NCBI RefSeq assembly: GCF_000802185.1
Contig: NZ_KN676113.1
Coordinates: forward strand, 5,262,789 to 5,326,788
From: Belnapia sp. F-4-1
Lineage (GTDB): Bacteria > Pseudomonadota > Alphaproteobacteria > Acetobacterales > Acetobacteraceae
Direction of reading: 5' to 3'
Length of the DNA stretch: 64,000 nucleotides
Shown: positions 25,221 through 34,237 of the stretch, one piece after another
Numbering within the stretch: the first letter of the stretch is position 1
Layout: every line of letters begins with the position of its first letter
Program-made: the position numbers and the translations under genes
Notes under the pieces: model-generated
The model's database searches: none
Told to the model about the DNA's origin: nothing
What the model saw: only the letters and a program-made list of their open reading frames with translations

Positions 25221-26054
25221 GTGAAGCCTGCCTCTCCCGTTCTCCTGGCCCTGACGGCCGCCGCCCTGGTGGCGGGTGCGGGCGGCGTCGGCTGGGTCGC
25301 CCTGCGGGCGCCGGCCGAGGCGGAGGCGGCGAGCGATCCCCTCCCCCTGCCGCCGGATGTGCCGCGCCTCGCCGAGGGGCCGGATTACGAACGGTGCCTC
25401 GGTCTGGTGCGGACCGACCCGGACGCGGCGCGGAATTTCGCCGAGAGCTGGGAGATCGGCGGCGGTGGCGAGGGGGCGCGGCACTGCGGCGCCCTCGCCC
25501 TGCTGGCTGCGGACGAGCCGGAGCGAGCGGCGGAGCGGCTGGAGGGGCTCGCCCGGGCGAGCCGGGCGAGTGCGGCGACGCGGGCCTCGGTCTTCGCCCA
25601 GGCGGGGCAGGCCTGGATGATGGCGGGCGAGACCGGGCGGGCCTATGGAGCCGCCACCATGGGGCTGACGCTGGCGCCGGACGATGCGGACCTGATGCTC
25701 GACAGGGCCGTCGCGCTCGGGACGCTCAGGCGCTACGCGGATGCGATGGACGACCTGAACCGGATCGTCGTGCTCGATCCGCAGCGGGCAGAGGCCTGGG
25801 TGTTCCGGGCGGCGGCGAACCGGCATCTCGACCGGGTGGACCAGGCGGCGGAGGATATCGGGCGGGCGATCGCCCTCACGCCCGATAGTGCGGAGGCGCT
25901 GCTGGAACGGGGGATCATCCGCCAGCTCAAGGGCGACACCGCCGGAGCGAAGGCGGACTGGCAGCGGGCGGTTTCGCTCGCACCTGACAGCCCCACCGCC
26001 GACCTGGCGCAGCAGAATCTGGCGCTTAACGAGGCGGGGCCGCAGCGGCGCTGA
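25221..26054 (+). CDS. Membrane-anchored or secreted tetratricopeptide-repeat protein
   Basis: 277 residues with a GTG start. An N-terminal hydrophobic segment (about residues 5-28) is followed by a Pro-rich linker, and from about residue 95 by TPR units, such as ASVFAQAGQAWMMAGETGRA, AVALGTLRRYADAMDDLNRI, AEAWVFRAAANRHLDRVDQA and ALLERGIIRQLKGDTAGAKA. TPRs mediate protein contacts; no enzymatic domain is seen. GTG 25221 follows a TAGACT -10-like box; the ATG at 25173 would begin inside the opposite gene. Partner unknown. Confidence 0.75.
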   Translation: MKPASPVLLALTAAALVAGAGGVGWVALRAPAEAEAASDPLPLPPDVPRLAEGPDYERCLGLVRTDPDAARNFAESWEIGGGGEGARHCGALALLAADEPERAAERLEGLARASRASAATRASVFAQAGQAWMMAGETGRAYGAATMGLTLAPDDADLMLDRAVALGTLRRYADAMDDLNRIVVLDPQRAEAWVFRAAANRHLDRVDQAAEDIGRAIALTPDSAEALLERGIIRQLKGDTAGAKADWQRAVSLAPDSPTADLAQQNLALNEAGPQRR

Positions 26055-26210
26055 GGGCCGTTCGGCCTGTTCGTTCACAGGGGTTGGAGCGGCATCGCCA
26101 GCGGGACCGCGGCGCATTCCAATTATTCCGATTTGTGTCAGAAGGGCTTCGACAGTCGCGGCCAAGCATTCCTGTCACTATTTCACCCGCCGCGCGAACA
26201 GGACAGGGTA

Positions 26211-27818
26211 ATGTTCGACTTCCCGGCGACGACGGCACGCTCACGCTATTTGGATGGTTTCCTGGTTTTTGTTGTCCTGTTCGGGGCGGCATTGCGGGTG
26301 CTTCCCTTTGCAGAGGGGCGTCCTCTTTGGCACGACGAAGCGATGATTGCGCTGAACCTGTTCCGGCGCTCCTATCAGGACCTGCTGCTGCCGCTCGACT
26401 ACGACCAGTCGGCGCCGCTGCTGTGGCTGTTCGGCACCAAATTCGTCATCGGCTTGTTCGGGCCAGGAGAGATGGCGCTGCGGCTGATCCCGTTGCTGGC
26501 CGGGATCGGCTCGCTCGTGCTGTTCGCGCTGACGGTGCGGCGGAGCCTCGACGGCGTCGGGGCGGCGCTGGCGGTGACGCTGTTCGCCATCGCCATGCCG
26601 TTGGTCTACTACGCGGCGGAGGCGAAGCAGTATGCGACCGACGTACTGGTCGTCAGCCTGTTCCTCTGGCTGCTGGCGGGGCGCGGGCAGGGCCTCCTGC
26701 GGAGCTGGGGTGGGGTGGCGCTGCTGGCGGGGGCGGGGGCGGTCTCGGTGCTGCTGAGCCTCTCGGCCGTCTTCGTGCTGTTCGGCGCGGGACTTGCCCT
26801 GGCGGTGCGGCCGCTGCAGGAGCGGGATGGCCGGGCGGTGCTGCGCCTGGCCTGCATCGGCGCCGTCTGGCTGCTCTGCTTCGGCGCCGTCTCCTACCTG
26901 GCGACAAGCGATTCCGGAACCTTGGTCGCGGCGATGCGACGGTATTGGAGCGAATGGTTCATCCCGCCGGCGCTGTTCATCCCCTCGCGTTTCATTGCCG
27001 CGGTGCGGATCATGCTGCAGGTGCCCGAGGGGATGGGCTTCCCTGCCTCGAGCGTGATGCTGCTGCTGCTCTTCGCCGCGCTCGGCCTCTACGATATCTG
27101 GCAGCGCTCGCGGGTGCTGGTGCTGTTCCTCGCGCTGACCCTGCTCGGGACGGTGGCGGCCTCGATGGCGCAGTTCTACCCGATGACGGCGCGGTTCGTG
27201 CTGTTCCTGGCGCCGGGGCTGATCTACGTGCTCGCGGCCGGGGTGTCATTCACCCTGCGCATGGTGCCGCGGCTGCGCTGGCCGGTGGCGGGCGTCGTCG
27301 CGCTGCTGCTCGGGCTCATGGGGTTTGAGACGGCGGCGCATTTGCGGATCACGCCGGCCTTCGCGCGGGAGGAAATCGACCGGAGCATCGCCGACGTGGT
27401 GCGGAGAAAGCAGCCGGACGACCTCGTCTATGTCTATTACGCGGCGGTGCCGGCGTTCCAGATCTACGGCAAGGCGCTGGCAGCAGCGCCCGGCGGCGTG
27501 GTTTATGGCCGGGACATGCGGTCAGACTGGAGCTACATGCTGGCCGACATGCTCCGTATCTGCGGCCGGCGGGTCTGGTTCCTCTGGTCGCACCCGATCG
27601 ACCGCAACGGGGTGGATGACGTCCGGTTCTTCGAATTCGTCGCCGGCAAGCTGGGGCAGGTGGTGGAGCGGAACATTTCCCGCGAGGCAGGCGCCGTCCT
27701 CATCGACCTCACGGAGGCGGGGCGCTGCGATGCGATGCGCATCGAGGAGCCCCAACGGCCCTGGGTGCCGGGCCATCCGGGGTTCCGGCCCCTGCCGCCG
27801 CTTCCGGGCGAATCATGA
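26211..27818 (+). CDS. GT39/PMT-2-like membrane glycosyltransferase
   Basis: 535 residues with about nine to eleven membrane segments. RPLWHDEAMIALNLF places Asp42-Glu43 in the first periplasmic loop, the catalytic-acid position in polyprenol-phosphate-sugar transferases of the ArnT/PMT type. YDQSAPLLWLFGTKFVIGLFG and AEAKQYATDVLVV are further family blocks. The soluble C-terminal 150 residues are periplasmic. Start MFDFPATTARSRYLDG follows AGGACAGGG; upstream ATG 26133 adds an unlikely Cys-containing leader. It likely glycosylates a lipid or protein in the periplasm. Confidence 0.85.
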   Translation: MFDFPATTARSRYLDGFLVFVVLFGAALRVLPFAEGRPLWHDEAMIALNLFRRSYQDLLLPLDYDQSAPLLWLFGTKFVIGLFGPGEMALRLIPLLAGIGSLVLFALTVRRSLDGVGAALAVTLFAIAMPLVYYAAEAKQYATDVLVVSLFLWLLAGRGQGLLRSWGGVALLAGAGAVSVLLSLSAVFVLFGAGLALAVRPLQERDGRAVLRLACIGAVWLLCFGAVSYLATSDSGTLVAAMRRYWSEWFIPPALFIPSRFIAAVRIMLQVPEGMGFPASSVMLLLLFAALGLYDIWQRSRVLVLFLALTLLGTVAASMAQFYPMTARFVLFLAPGLIYVLAAGVSFTLRMVPRLRWPVAGVVALLLGLMGFETAAHLRITPAFAREEIDRSIADVVRRKQPDDLVYVYYAAVPAFQIYGKALAAAPGGVVYGRDMRSDWSYMLADMLRICGRRVWFLWSHPIDRNGVDDVRFFEFVAGKLGQVVERNISREAGAVLIDLTEAGRCDAMRIEEPQRPWVPGHPGFRPLPPLPGES

Positions 27819-27851
27819 TCCGCGATCCCGTGATCGTGGATCATGATTCGC
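27808..27851. terminator. Long bidirectional hairpin with AATCATGAT core
   Basis: The left arm (27808-27827) pairs with the right arm (27832-27851) over 20 positions with a single G-T pair and a CCGT loop. It starts at the GT39 stop codon (TGA, 27816-27818) and ends 34 bp before the convergent alcohol dehydrogenase stop, so it can terminate both transcripts. There is no T-tract on either side. Confidence 0.7.
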
Positions 27852-27885
27852 GCCTCCGGCCGTTCCGGCCATTGGCGATCGTGCT

Positions 27886-28971
27886 CTAGCCGAAGGCTAT
27901 GAGTTGGCGGACCGCCTCGCCGGATTTGAGGCGGGCGAAGCCAGTGTTGATTTCGTCCAGCTTGAGCGTGCCGCTGATCAGGTGGTCAAGATGCAGCCGG
28001 CCCTGCTGCCAGAGCTTCAGCAGGCGCGGCATGTCGACGCGGAAGTGGTTGGAGCCCATGGAGGAGCCCTGGATCTTCCGCTCACGCAGGAAGTCGAAGC
28101 CGTGCAGCTCGATCTTCACGCCGAAGGGCACCATGCCGATGATGGTCGCGGTGCCGCCGGGGCGTAGCATGCTGAAGCTCTGCTCGGCGGTCGCCTTCAT
28201 GCCGAGCGCCTCGAAGCTGTAGTGGACGCCGCCGCCGGTGAGGTCCCTCACCTGCTGCACCGGGTCGTCGTTCCCGACGAGGATGGTGTCGGTGGCACCC
28301 ATGATGCGGGCGAGGTCGAGCTTCGACTGCAGCCGGTCGATGGCGACGATGCGCGAGGCGCCGGCGAGCGCCGCGCCGTTCACCGCCGAGAGGCCGACGC
28401 CGCCGCAGCCGATGACGGCGACGGTGGAGCCGGCCTCGATCCGCGCGGTGTTGAAGACGGCGCCGACGCCGGTGATGACGCCGCAGCCAACGAGCGTCGC
28501 GCGGTCGAGCGGGATGTCTGGGTCGATCTTCACCAAGGCGTTCTCGTGGACGACCATCTGCTCGGCGAAGGCGCTGAGGTTGAGGAACTGGTTCATCACC
28601 TCGCCGCCCTTCCAGGACAGGCGGCGGGACTGGCCGGGGACCATCTTCACCTCGGTGTTCTCGCAGAGCACCGTATGGCCGGTGGTGCATTGCGAGCAGG
28701 CGCCGCAGAAGACCGAGAGGCAGCCGATGACGTGGTCGCCGGGCTTCAGGTAGGTGACGTCGGAGCCGACGGCCTCGACGACGCCGGCGACCTCGTGGCC
28801 GGGGACGGTCGGCAGGGGGTGGGGGTAGAGGCCTTCGATGAAATGCAGGTCGGAGTGGCAGAGCCCGGCATAGGCGGTGCGGACCAGCACCTCGCGCGCC
28901 TTGGGCTTCTGCAGCGTGACCTCCTCGATGGTGAGCGGCTGGTTCACCTCGTGCAGGACGGCGGCCTTCAT
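27886..28971 (-). CDS. Zinc-dependent alcohol dehydrogenase (MDR superfamily)
   Basis: 361 residues. Catalytic zinc ligands are Cys38 (GLCHSDLH), the His of TVPGHEVAGVVE and the Cys of LVGCGVITGVGA. The structural zinc site is the four-Cys block CGACSQCTTGHTVLC. The NAD motif is VIGCGGVGLSAV, and IAIDRL-type Asp (IVAIDRLQSK) favours NAD. Similar to class III/AdhC-like and NDMA-type dehydrogenases acting on primary alcohols. Start MKAAVLHEVNQP gives the family N-terminus; upstream in-frame codons are unconserved. Divergent from the enoyl-CoA hydratase gene. Confidence 0.93.
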   Translation of the reverse strand: MKAAVLHEVNQPLTIEEVTLQKPKAREVLVRTAYAGLCHSDLHFIEGLYPHPLPTVPGHEVAGVVEAVGSDVTYLKPGDHVIGCLSVFCGACSQCTTGHTVLCENTEVKMVPGQSRRLSWKGGEVMNQFLNLSAFAEQMVVHENALVKIDPDIPLDRATLVGCGVITGVGAVFNTARIEAGSTVAVIGCGGVGLSAVNGAALAGASRIVAIDRLQSKLDLARIMGATDTILVGNDDPVQQVRDLTGGGVHYSFEALGMKATAEQSFSMLRPGGTATIIGMVPFGVKIELHGFDFLRERKIQGSSMGSNHFRVDMPRLLKLWQQGRLHLDHLISGTLKLDEINTGFARLKSGEAVRQLIAFG

Positions 28972-29046
28972 GGCGGGTTCCTCCCCTCTTGGACCCCTGG
29001 ACGATACCACTTAGGCTTCATCATACCAGAGCGGGAGGAACGCCGG

Positions 29047-29835
29047 ATGGAGCTGTTGCAGGAGCGCGCCGAGGGCGTGCTGTGGCTCACCATGAACCGG
29101 CCGGAGGTGCTGAACGCCCTCGGCGGCAACATGATGTGGGATCTGCTCACCGCGCTGACCGAGGCGGCGACGGACCCGGAGATCGGCTGCGTGGTGCTGA
29201 CCGGGGCGGGGCGCGGCTTCTCCGCGGGCGGCGACATGAAGGCAAGGGCGACGGGGGCGAAGCCGCCGCCTGCCACCCCGGAGGCGGGTGCTGACGAGCT
29301 ACGGAGCCGGATGGAGTGCTCGCGGCTGCTGCATGAGATGCCCAAACCCACCATCGCCATGGTGAACGGCGTCGCGGCGGGCGCGGGGATGTCCCTCGCC
29401 CTGGCCTGCGACATGCGCATCGCGGGGACGAGTGCGCGGATGACGACGGCCTTCGCCAATATGGGCTTCTCGGGGGATTTCGGCGGGCACTACTTCCTGG
29501 CGAAGCTGGTGGGGCCGGCCAAGGCGCGGGAGCTGTACTTCACCGGCGCCAAGCTCGATTCCGCGCAGATGGAGAAGCTTGGGCTGGTCAACCGGCTGGT
29601 GCCGGACGAGCAGTTGCGGGCGGAGACGGAGAAGCTGGCGCGGCAGCTCGGCCAGGGGCCGCGCGTCGCCTGGCGCTACATGAAGCGCAACATGAAGGTG
29701 GCCGAGGAAGGCACGCTCGCCGAGGCGCTGGATGCCGAGGCGATCGGCATGATGCGGACGCGGGAGACGGAGGACCATCAGGAGGCGCTGCGGGCCTTCA
29801 TGGAGAAGCGGCCGCCGCGGTTCCAGGGGAAGTAG
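29047..29835 (+). CDS. Enoyl-CoA hydratase/isomerase family protein
   Basis: 262 residues, crotonase fold. LWLTMNRPEVLNALGGNM is the N-terminal block, LTGAGRGFSAGGDMKA the first oxyanion-hole segment and NGVAAGAGMSLALACDMRIA the second. FANMGFSGDFGGHYFLAKLVG lies where the catalytic Glu residues would be; a Gly/Asp pair stands there instead of the classical Glu pair, so the enzyme may not be a simple hydratase. Start at ATG 29047 after GGGAGGA. Probably CoA-thioester metabolism; the exact reaction is open. Confidence 0.9.
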   Translation: MELLQERAEGVLWLTMNRPEVLNALGGNMMWDLLTALTEAATDPEIGCVVLTGAGRGFSAGGDMKARATGAKPPPATPEAGADELRSRMECSRLLHEMPKPTIAMVNGVAAGAGMSLALACDMRIAGTSARMTTAFANMGFSGDFGGHYFLAKLVGPAKARELYFTGAKLDSAQMEKLGLVNRLVPDEQLRAETEKLARQLGQGPRVAWRYMKRNMKVAEEGTLAEALDAEAIGMMRTRETEDHQEALRAFMEKRPPRFQGK

Positions 29836-29840
29836 GTGGA

Positions 29841-29860
29841 GAGGGGGCCGGAGCCCCCTC
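29841..29860. terminator. Hairpin between convergent enoyl-CoA hydratase and serA
   Basis: GAGGGGGC (29841-29848) and GCCCCCTC (29853-29860) pair perfectly around a CGGA loop in the 31-bp gap between two convergent stop codons. Bidirectional terminator-like, without a T-run. Confidence 0.6.
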
Positions 29861-29866
29861 CCCTGT

Positions 29867-31453
29867 TCAGAAGCGGAGCGGGACGGCCTGCACGACCAGC
29901 GGCAGGCCGCGGACTTCTGCCAGCACCGGCTCCGGGATCGGCCCGTCGAGCGAGACGAGGCAGATGGCATCGCCCCCCTGGGCCGCGCGGCCCAGGTGGA
30001 AGGTGGCGATGTTGATGCCGGCATTGGCCAGCGTCATGCCGAAGCGGCCGATGAAGCCGGGCTTGTCCTGGTTGGTGACGTAGAGCATGTCCGGCGCGAA
30101 ATCGGCCTCGACGGCAATGCCCTTGATCTCGACCAGGCGGGGCTTGGCATCGCCGACCAGCGTGCCGGCGACGCTGCGGGTGCGGCCCTCCGTCACCACC
30201 GTGACGCGGAGCAGCGTGGCGTAGTCGCCACGGCGCTCGTGCACGGTCTCGGCGACCTCCATGCCGCGCTCCTTCGCCACCACCGGCGCGTTCACCATGT
30301 TGACCGCGCCCATTAGCGGGGTCAGCACGCCGGCCAGCGCCGCCGCCGTCAGCGGGCGGCGGTTGAGCTCGGCGACGTGGCCCTCGTATTCGACGCGGAT
30401 GGAGTGGATGGCGTCGTCCTGCGCCGCCGTGAGCTGCCCGGCCATGGCGCCGAGCAGGCGGGCGAGCTCCATGTAGGGCTTGAGGCGGGGGGCCTCCTCC
30501 GCCGTCACGCTCGGCATGTTGATGGCGTTGGAGACGGCGCCGGTCAGCAGGTAGTCGGCCATCTGGTCGGCGACCTGCAGGGCGACGTTCTCCTGCGCCT
30601 CGGCGGTGGCGGCGCCGAGATGCGGGGTGCAGACGACGTTTTCCAGGGCGAAGAGCGGGCTCTCCGTCGCGGGCTCGGTCTCGAAGACGTCGAGGGCGGC
30701 GCCGGCGACATGGCCGGTTTGCAGCGCCTCGGCGAGGGCCTGCTCATCGACCAGGCCGCCGCGGGCGCAGTTGACGATGCGGACGCCTTTCTTGAGCTTG
30801 GCGATGTTCTGGCGGCTGAGGATGTTGCGCGTCTGCTCGGTCAGCGGCGTGTGCAGCGTGACGATGTCGGCGCGTTCCAGCAGCTCGTTCAGCTCGACCT
30901 TCTCGACGCCCAATTCGACGGCGCGCTTCTCAGAGAGGAAGGGGTCGAAGGCGACGACCTTCATCTTCAGCCCGACGGCGCGGTCGGCGACGATGGAGCC
31001 GATATTGCCGCAGCCGACGAGGCCGAGCGTCTTGCCGAAGAGCTCGACGCCCATGAAGCGGTTCTTCTCCCACTTGCCCGATTTGGTGGAGGCCGAAGCC
31101 TCCGGAATCTGGCGGGCAAGGGCGAACATCATCGCAATCGCATGTTCGGCGGTGGTGATGGCGTTGCCGTAGGGCGTGTTCATCACCACGACGCCGCGGG
31201 CCGTCGCGCTCGTCACATCGACATTGTCGACGCCGATGCCGGCGCGGCCGACGACCTTGAGGTTGGGCGCGGCGTCGAGCAGCTCGCGCGTCACCTTGGT
31301 CGCGCTGCGGACGGCGAGGCCGTCATAGGGCGCGATGATGGCGCGCAGCTCGGCGGGGGAAAGGCCGGGCCTGAAATCGACCTCGATGCCGCGGCGGCGG
31401 AAGATCTCGACCGAGGCGGGCGAGAGCTTGTCGGAGATGAGAACCTTGGGCAT
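29867..31453 (-). CDS. serA: D-3-phosphoglycerate dehydrogenase
   Basis: 528 residues, the long-type SerA with catalytic, intervening (ASB) and C-terminal ACT domains. First step of serine synthesis: oxidation of 3-phosphoglycerate with NAD. GCGNIG at residues 147-152 is the nucleotide motif; catalytic Arg231 (NCARGG), Glu260 (DVFETEP) and His278 (TPHLGA) are present. The ACT domain (about 455-528; [17 protein letters not shown]) is the serine feedback site. Its ATG shares one base with the serC stop (TGATG). Confidence 0.97.
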   Translation of the reverse strand: MPKVLISDKLSPASVEIFRRRGIEVDFRPGLSPAELRAIIAPYDGLAVRSATKVTRELLDAAPNLKVVGRAGIGVDNVDVTSATARGVVVMNTPYGNAITTAEHAIAMMFALARQIPEASASTKSGKWEKNRFMGVELFGKTLGLVGCGNIGSIVADRAVGLKMKVVAFDPFLSEKRAVELGVEKVELNELLERADIVTLHTPLTEQTRNILSRQNIAKLKKGVRIVNCARGGLVDEQALAEALQTGHVAGAALDVFETEPATESPLFALENVVCTPHLGAATAEAQENVALQVADQMADYLLTGAVSNAINMPSVTAEEAPRLKPYMELARLLGAMAGQLTAAQDDAIHSIRVEYEGHVAELNRRPLTAAALAGVLTPLMGAVNMVNAPVVAKERGMEVAETVHERRGDYATLLRVTVVTEGRTRSVAGTLVGDAKPRLVEIKGIAVEADFAPDMLYVTNQDKPGFIGRFGMTLANAGINIATFHLGRAAQGGDAICLVSLDGPIPEPVLAEVRGLPLVVQAVPLRF

Positions 31454-32631
31454 CAGGCGGCGGCCTTCTGCTGCTCGGCCTCGACCTGCGCGAAGGCCCA
31501 GTCGAGCCAGGGGAGCAGGGCCTCGATATCCGAGGTCTCGACGGTGGCGCCGCCCCAGATGCGGAGGCCGGGCGGGGCGTCGCGGTAGGCGGCGGCGTCG
31601 AGGGCGACGCCCTCCTTGTCGAGCAGGGTGGCGAGGGACTTCGCCGCCTTGGCCTGGGCCTCCGCATCGAGGGCGGTGAACCAGGGGGCCACGATCTTCA
31701 GGCAGATGGAGGTGCAGGAGCGCGTCGCCACGTCTTCCGCCAGGAAGTCCACCCAGGGGGTGCGGGCGACCCAGGCGGCGATGGCGGCGAGGTTGGCCTC
31801 GGAGCGGGCGATCAGCGCGGGCAGGCCGCCGATCCCCTCGGCCCAGCGCAGGCCGTCCAGCGCGTCCTCGACGGCGAGCATAGAGGGGGTGTTGATGGTC
31901 TCGCCCTTGAAGATGCCCTCGTTCAGCTTGCCGTCCTTGGTCATGCGGAAGATCTTCGGCATGGGCCAGGCGGGCTTGTGGGACTCAAGCCGCTCGACGG
32001 CGCGGGGGCTGAGCGCCAGCATGCCGTGGGCGGCCTCGCCGCCGAGGACCTTCTGCCAGGACCAGGTGACGACATCGAGCTTCGACCAGGGGAGGTCCAT
32101 GGCGAAGGCGGCGCTGGTCGCATCGCAGATGGCGAGGCCGTGGCGGTCGGGCGCGATCCAGTCGGCGTTGGGGAGGCGGACGCCGCTGGTGGTGCCGTTC
32201 CAGACGAAGACGAGGTCGCGCGTCGCATCCACCGAGGCGAGGTCGGGAAGCTGGCCGTAGGGGGCAGAGATCACGCGGGCATCGGGCAGCTTGAGCTGCT
32301 TGATGACATCCGTGCCCCAGTCCTTGGAGAAGCTCTCCCAGGCCAGGACATCGACGCCGCGAGTGCCGAGCAGGGACCAGAGGGCCATCTCCACCGCGCC
32401 GGTGTCGGAGGCGGGGACGATGCCGAGGCGCCAGCCCTCCGGCATGCCGAGGATCGCTTTGCTGCGGGTGATGACCTCGGCGAGGCGGGCCTTGGGGCCG
32501 GCGGCGCGGTGGCTGCGGCCGAGATAGGCGCCGGCGAGAGCTTCGAGCGACCAGCCGGGGCGCTTGGCGCAGGGGCCGGAGGAGAATTGAGGATTCTGCG
32601 GACGGAGTCCGGGCTTGGTGGCGCTTGCCAT
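31453..32631 (-). CDS. serC: Phosphoserine aminotransferase
   Basis: 392 residues, the alphaproteobacterial/methanogen-type SerC. Converts phosphohydroxypyruvate and glutamate to phosphoserine, directly feeding from SerA. PLP Lys194 lies in [16 protein letters not shown]; the phosphate-binding N-terminal [15 protein letters not shown] is diagnostic. The gene starts after GGAAGGGAG and precedes serA in one operon; serB is not in the window. Confidence 0.96.
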   Translation of the reverse strand: MASATKPGLRPQNPQFSSGPCAKRPGWSLEALAGAYLGRSHRAAGPKARLAEVITRSKAILGMPEGWRLGIVPASDTGAVEMALWSLLGTRGVDVLAWESFSKDWGTDVIKQLKLPDARVISAPYGQLPDLASVDATRDLVFVWNGTTSGVRLPNADWIAPDRHGLAICDATSAAFAMDLPWSKLDVVTWSWQKVLGGEAAHGMLALSPRAVERLESHKPAWPMPKIFRMTKDGKLNEGIFKGETINTPSMLAVEDALDGLRWAEGIGGLPALIARSEANLAAIAAWVARTPWVDFLAEDVATRSCTSICLKIVAPWFTALDAEAQAKAAKSLATLLDKEGVALDAAAYRDAPPGLRIWGGATVETSDIEALLPWLDWAFAQVEAEQQKAAA

Positions 32632-32697
32632 GATGCAGCTCCCTTCCAGAAGCGGATGCGCCCCGGTGGGGGGGCGTGGCCCACTGCAAGGGGTAGA

Positions 32698-33486
32698 TCA
32701 GGCCAGCAGCGAGAGCAAGGGGCTCGACGTGCCGCCGGAGGCGCTGCCGGCGGCGCTGATGACATAGCGCTCGGCGAGCTTCTGCAGCGCCTTCGGGTCG
32801 TTGAGGTCGGCGAGCTTCAGGCGGGAGGTGATGGCGGTCGCCTGGGTCTCGATCGGCTGCACGACGATGGAGCTGGGCAGGCCGAGCGCGCCGGTGACGA
32901 CGCGGCGCAGCACCGTGTTGCCGAGGATGTTGTAGACGTTGGTCTGGCCCTTGGCGTTCTGCAGGAAGTAGAGCGCGTCGGAGATGCCGGCATTCCGGTC
33001 GTCGAGGCCGGTGCGGTACTGGTACTCGACGAAGCCGTCCATCATCTGCTGCTGGACCTTGGGGTCCTTCAGCCCGGCAAGACCCTTGGCCTTGAGGTCG
33101 AGCGTCTTGGCCGCCGTGGTGAAGCGCTTGTCGAGGCTGGCGAGCAGGCCCTTGGGGTCCTTCGGGTCGGCGGTAAGCGCCTTCTGGACGAGGCCTGGAT
33201 AGGCCGCCTGGTCGGCGAGGCCGAGGGCGGGGAGCAGGACGTTCAGCACGCGCGGATCCTGCAGGGCGGTCTTTACGTCGCGGGCCTTGCTGATGGCAGC
33301 CTGGAACTGCTTCAGCGCGGTGATGGTGACCGGGTCCTTCTTCTCCCGGGCGACGCCCTTGGCGGTGGCGCCGGCGGCCTGGGCGGCCTTCAGCGCGGCG
33401 AGGCTCGAAGCCGCGTCGCCGGTATTGGCGGAGCCGGTGTCGGCGCTGCCGAGCAGCGTCGACACCAGGGAAGCAGTGACCTGCAT
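32698..33486 (-). CDS. DUF1217 domain protein (flagellar-associated family)
   Basis: 262 residues. The DUF1217 pattern includes KDPVTITALKQFQAAISKAR, LQDPRVLNVLLPALGLAD, VQQQMMDGFVEYQYRTGLDD and DALYFLQNAKGQTNVYNILG. Other members are encoded in alphaproteobacterial flagellar clusters, and the family is described as flagellar-associated; its role is not established. Here it stands alone: no flagellar gene is in the window. The N-terminus MQVTASLVSTLLGSADTGSA is low complexity with no cleavable signal. Confidence 0.82.
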   Translation of the reverse strand: MQVTASLVSTLLGSADTGSANTGDAASSLAALKAAQAAGATAKGVAREKKDPVTITALKQFQAAISKARDVKTALQDPRVLNVLLPALGLADQAAYPGLVQKALTADPKDPKGLLASLDKRFTTAAKTLDLKAKGLAGLKDPKVQQQMMDGFVEYQYRTGLDDRNAGISDALYFLQNAKGQTNVYNILGNTVLRRVVTGALGLPSSIVVQPIETQATAITSRLKLADLNDPKALQKLAERYVISAAGSASGGTSSPLLSLLA

Positions 33487-33529
33487 GGCGGCAGCAGTCT
33501 GGCAGGCGCGGGTTAAGATGCGGTTGCGG

Positions 33530-34174
33530 TCAGGCGTAGCGGCGAAGGCGCCGGCCCGGCAGCAGGTCGTAGGGCGGCTGCCAGCCCGGCAGGGCGGCGA
33601 TGCGCTGCAGCCAGGCCTGCACCGCGGGGTGGTCCTTGGCGAGGTCGTAGCCGGCCTCCTCCTTCGGGAAGAGCAGGTAGCCGCAGAGCGACAGGTCGGC
33701 GACGGTCGCCGCGTCGCCGGCGATGAACGGGCGGCCCGCGACCTCGCCGCCGAGGATGCCGAGGAAGTCGTCCACCCGGCCGCGCAGATAGGCCTGGACC
33801 TGCGGGTCGGGGTCGGGGGTGAAGGCGCGGCGGTAGCGATAGGCGGCCATGAAGCCGCTGAGCTTCTGGTTGTCCCAGAACAGCCAGCGCAGCACCTCGA
33901 AGCGCTCGCGTTCGTCGCGGCCGCCGAAGCGGCCGTAGCGCTCGGCGAGGCGGAGCAGGATCGGCCCGGTCTGCGTCAGGCGGGCGCCGTCTTCCTCCAG
34001 CACGGGGATCTCGCCCATCGGGTTGACGCTCGCCCGCCAGGCGGGGCTGCGGGTCACGCCGCCGCCGAAGTCGGTCCAGACCGGGTCGAAGGTCTGGCCG
34101 CACAGGGCGAGCATCAGCGCGAGCTTGTAGCTGTTGCCGGACTCCGGGAAGTAGTGCAGCCGGTAGCGGGTCAT
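33530..34174 (-). CDS. Glutathione S-transferase family protein
   Basis: 214 residues. Thioredoxin-fold N-terminal domain with YFPESGNSYKLALMLALCG (candidate catalytic Ser/Tyr) and VNPMGEIPVLEEDGARLTQT (cis-Pro and glutathione-binding block), then the helical domain ending GRPFIAGDAATVADLSLCGY, the GST N-capping-box region. Unrelated in sequence to the GST at 5511. Lies 63 bp after the LysR gene in the same direction, so the two may be co-regulated. Confidence 0.9.
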   Translation of the reverse strand: MTRYRLHYFPESGNSYKLALMLALCGQTFDPVWTDFGGGVTRSPAWRASVNPMGEIPVLEEDGARLTQTGPILLRLAERYGRFGGRDERERFEVLRWLFWDNQKLSGFMAAYRYRRAFTPDPDPQVQAYLRGRVDDFLGILGGEVAGRPFIAGDAATVADLSLCGYLLFPKEEAGYDLAKDHPAVQAWLQRIAALPGWQPPYDLLPGRRLRRYA

Positions 34175-34237
34175 CGGCGATCCTTCCTGTGCGACGCGCA
34201 GATTGCGAGGCTAGGCGGGCGCCGGGGACGGGACCAT

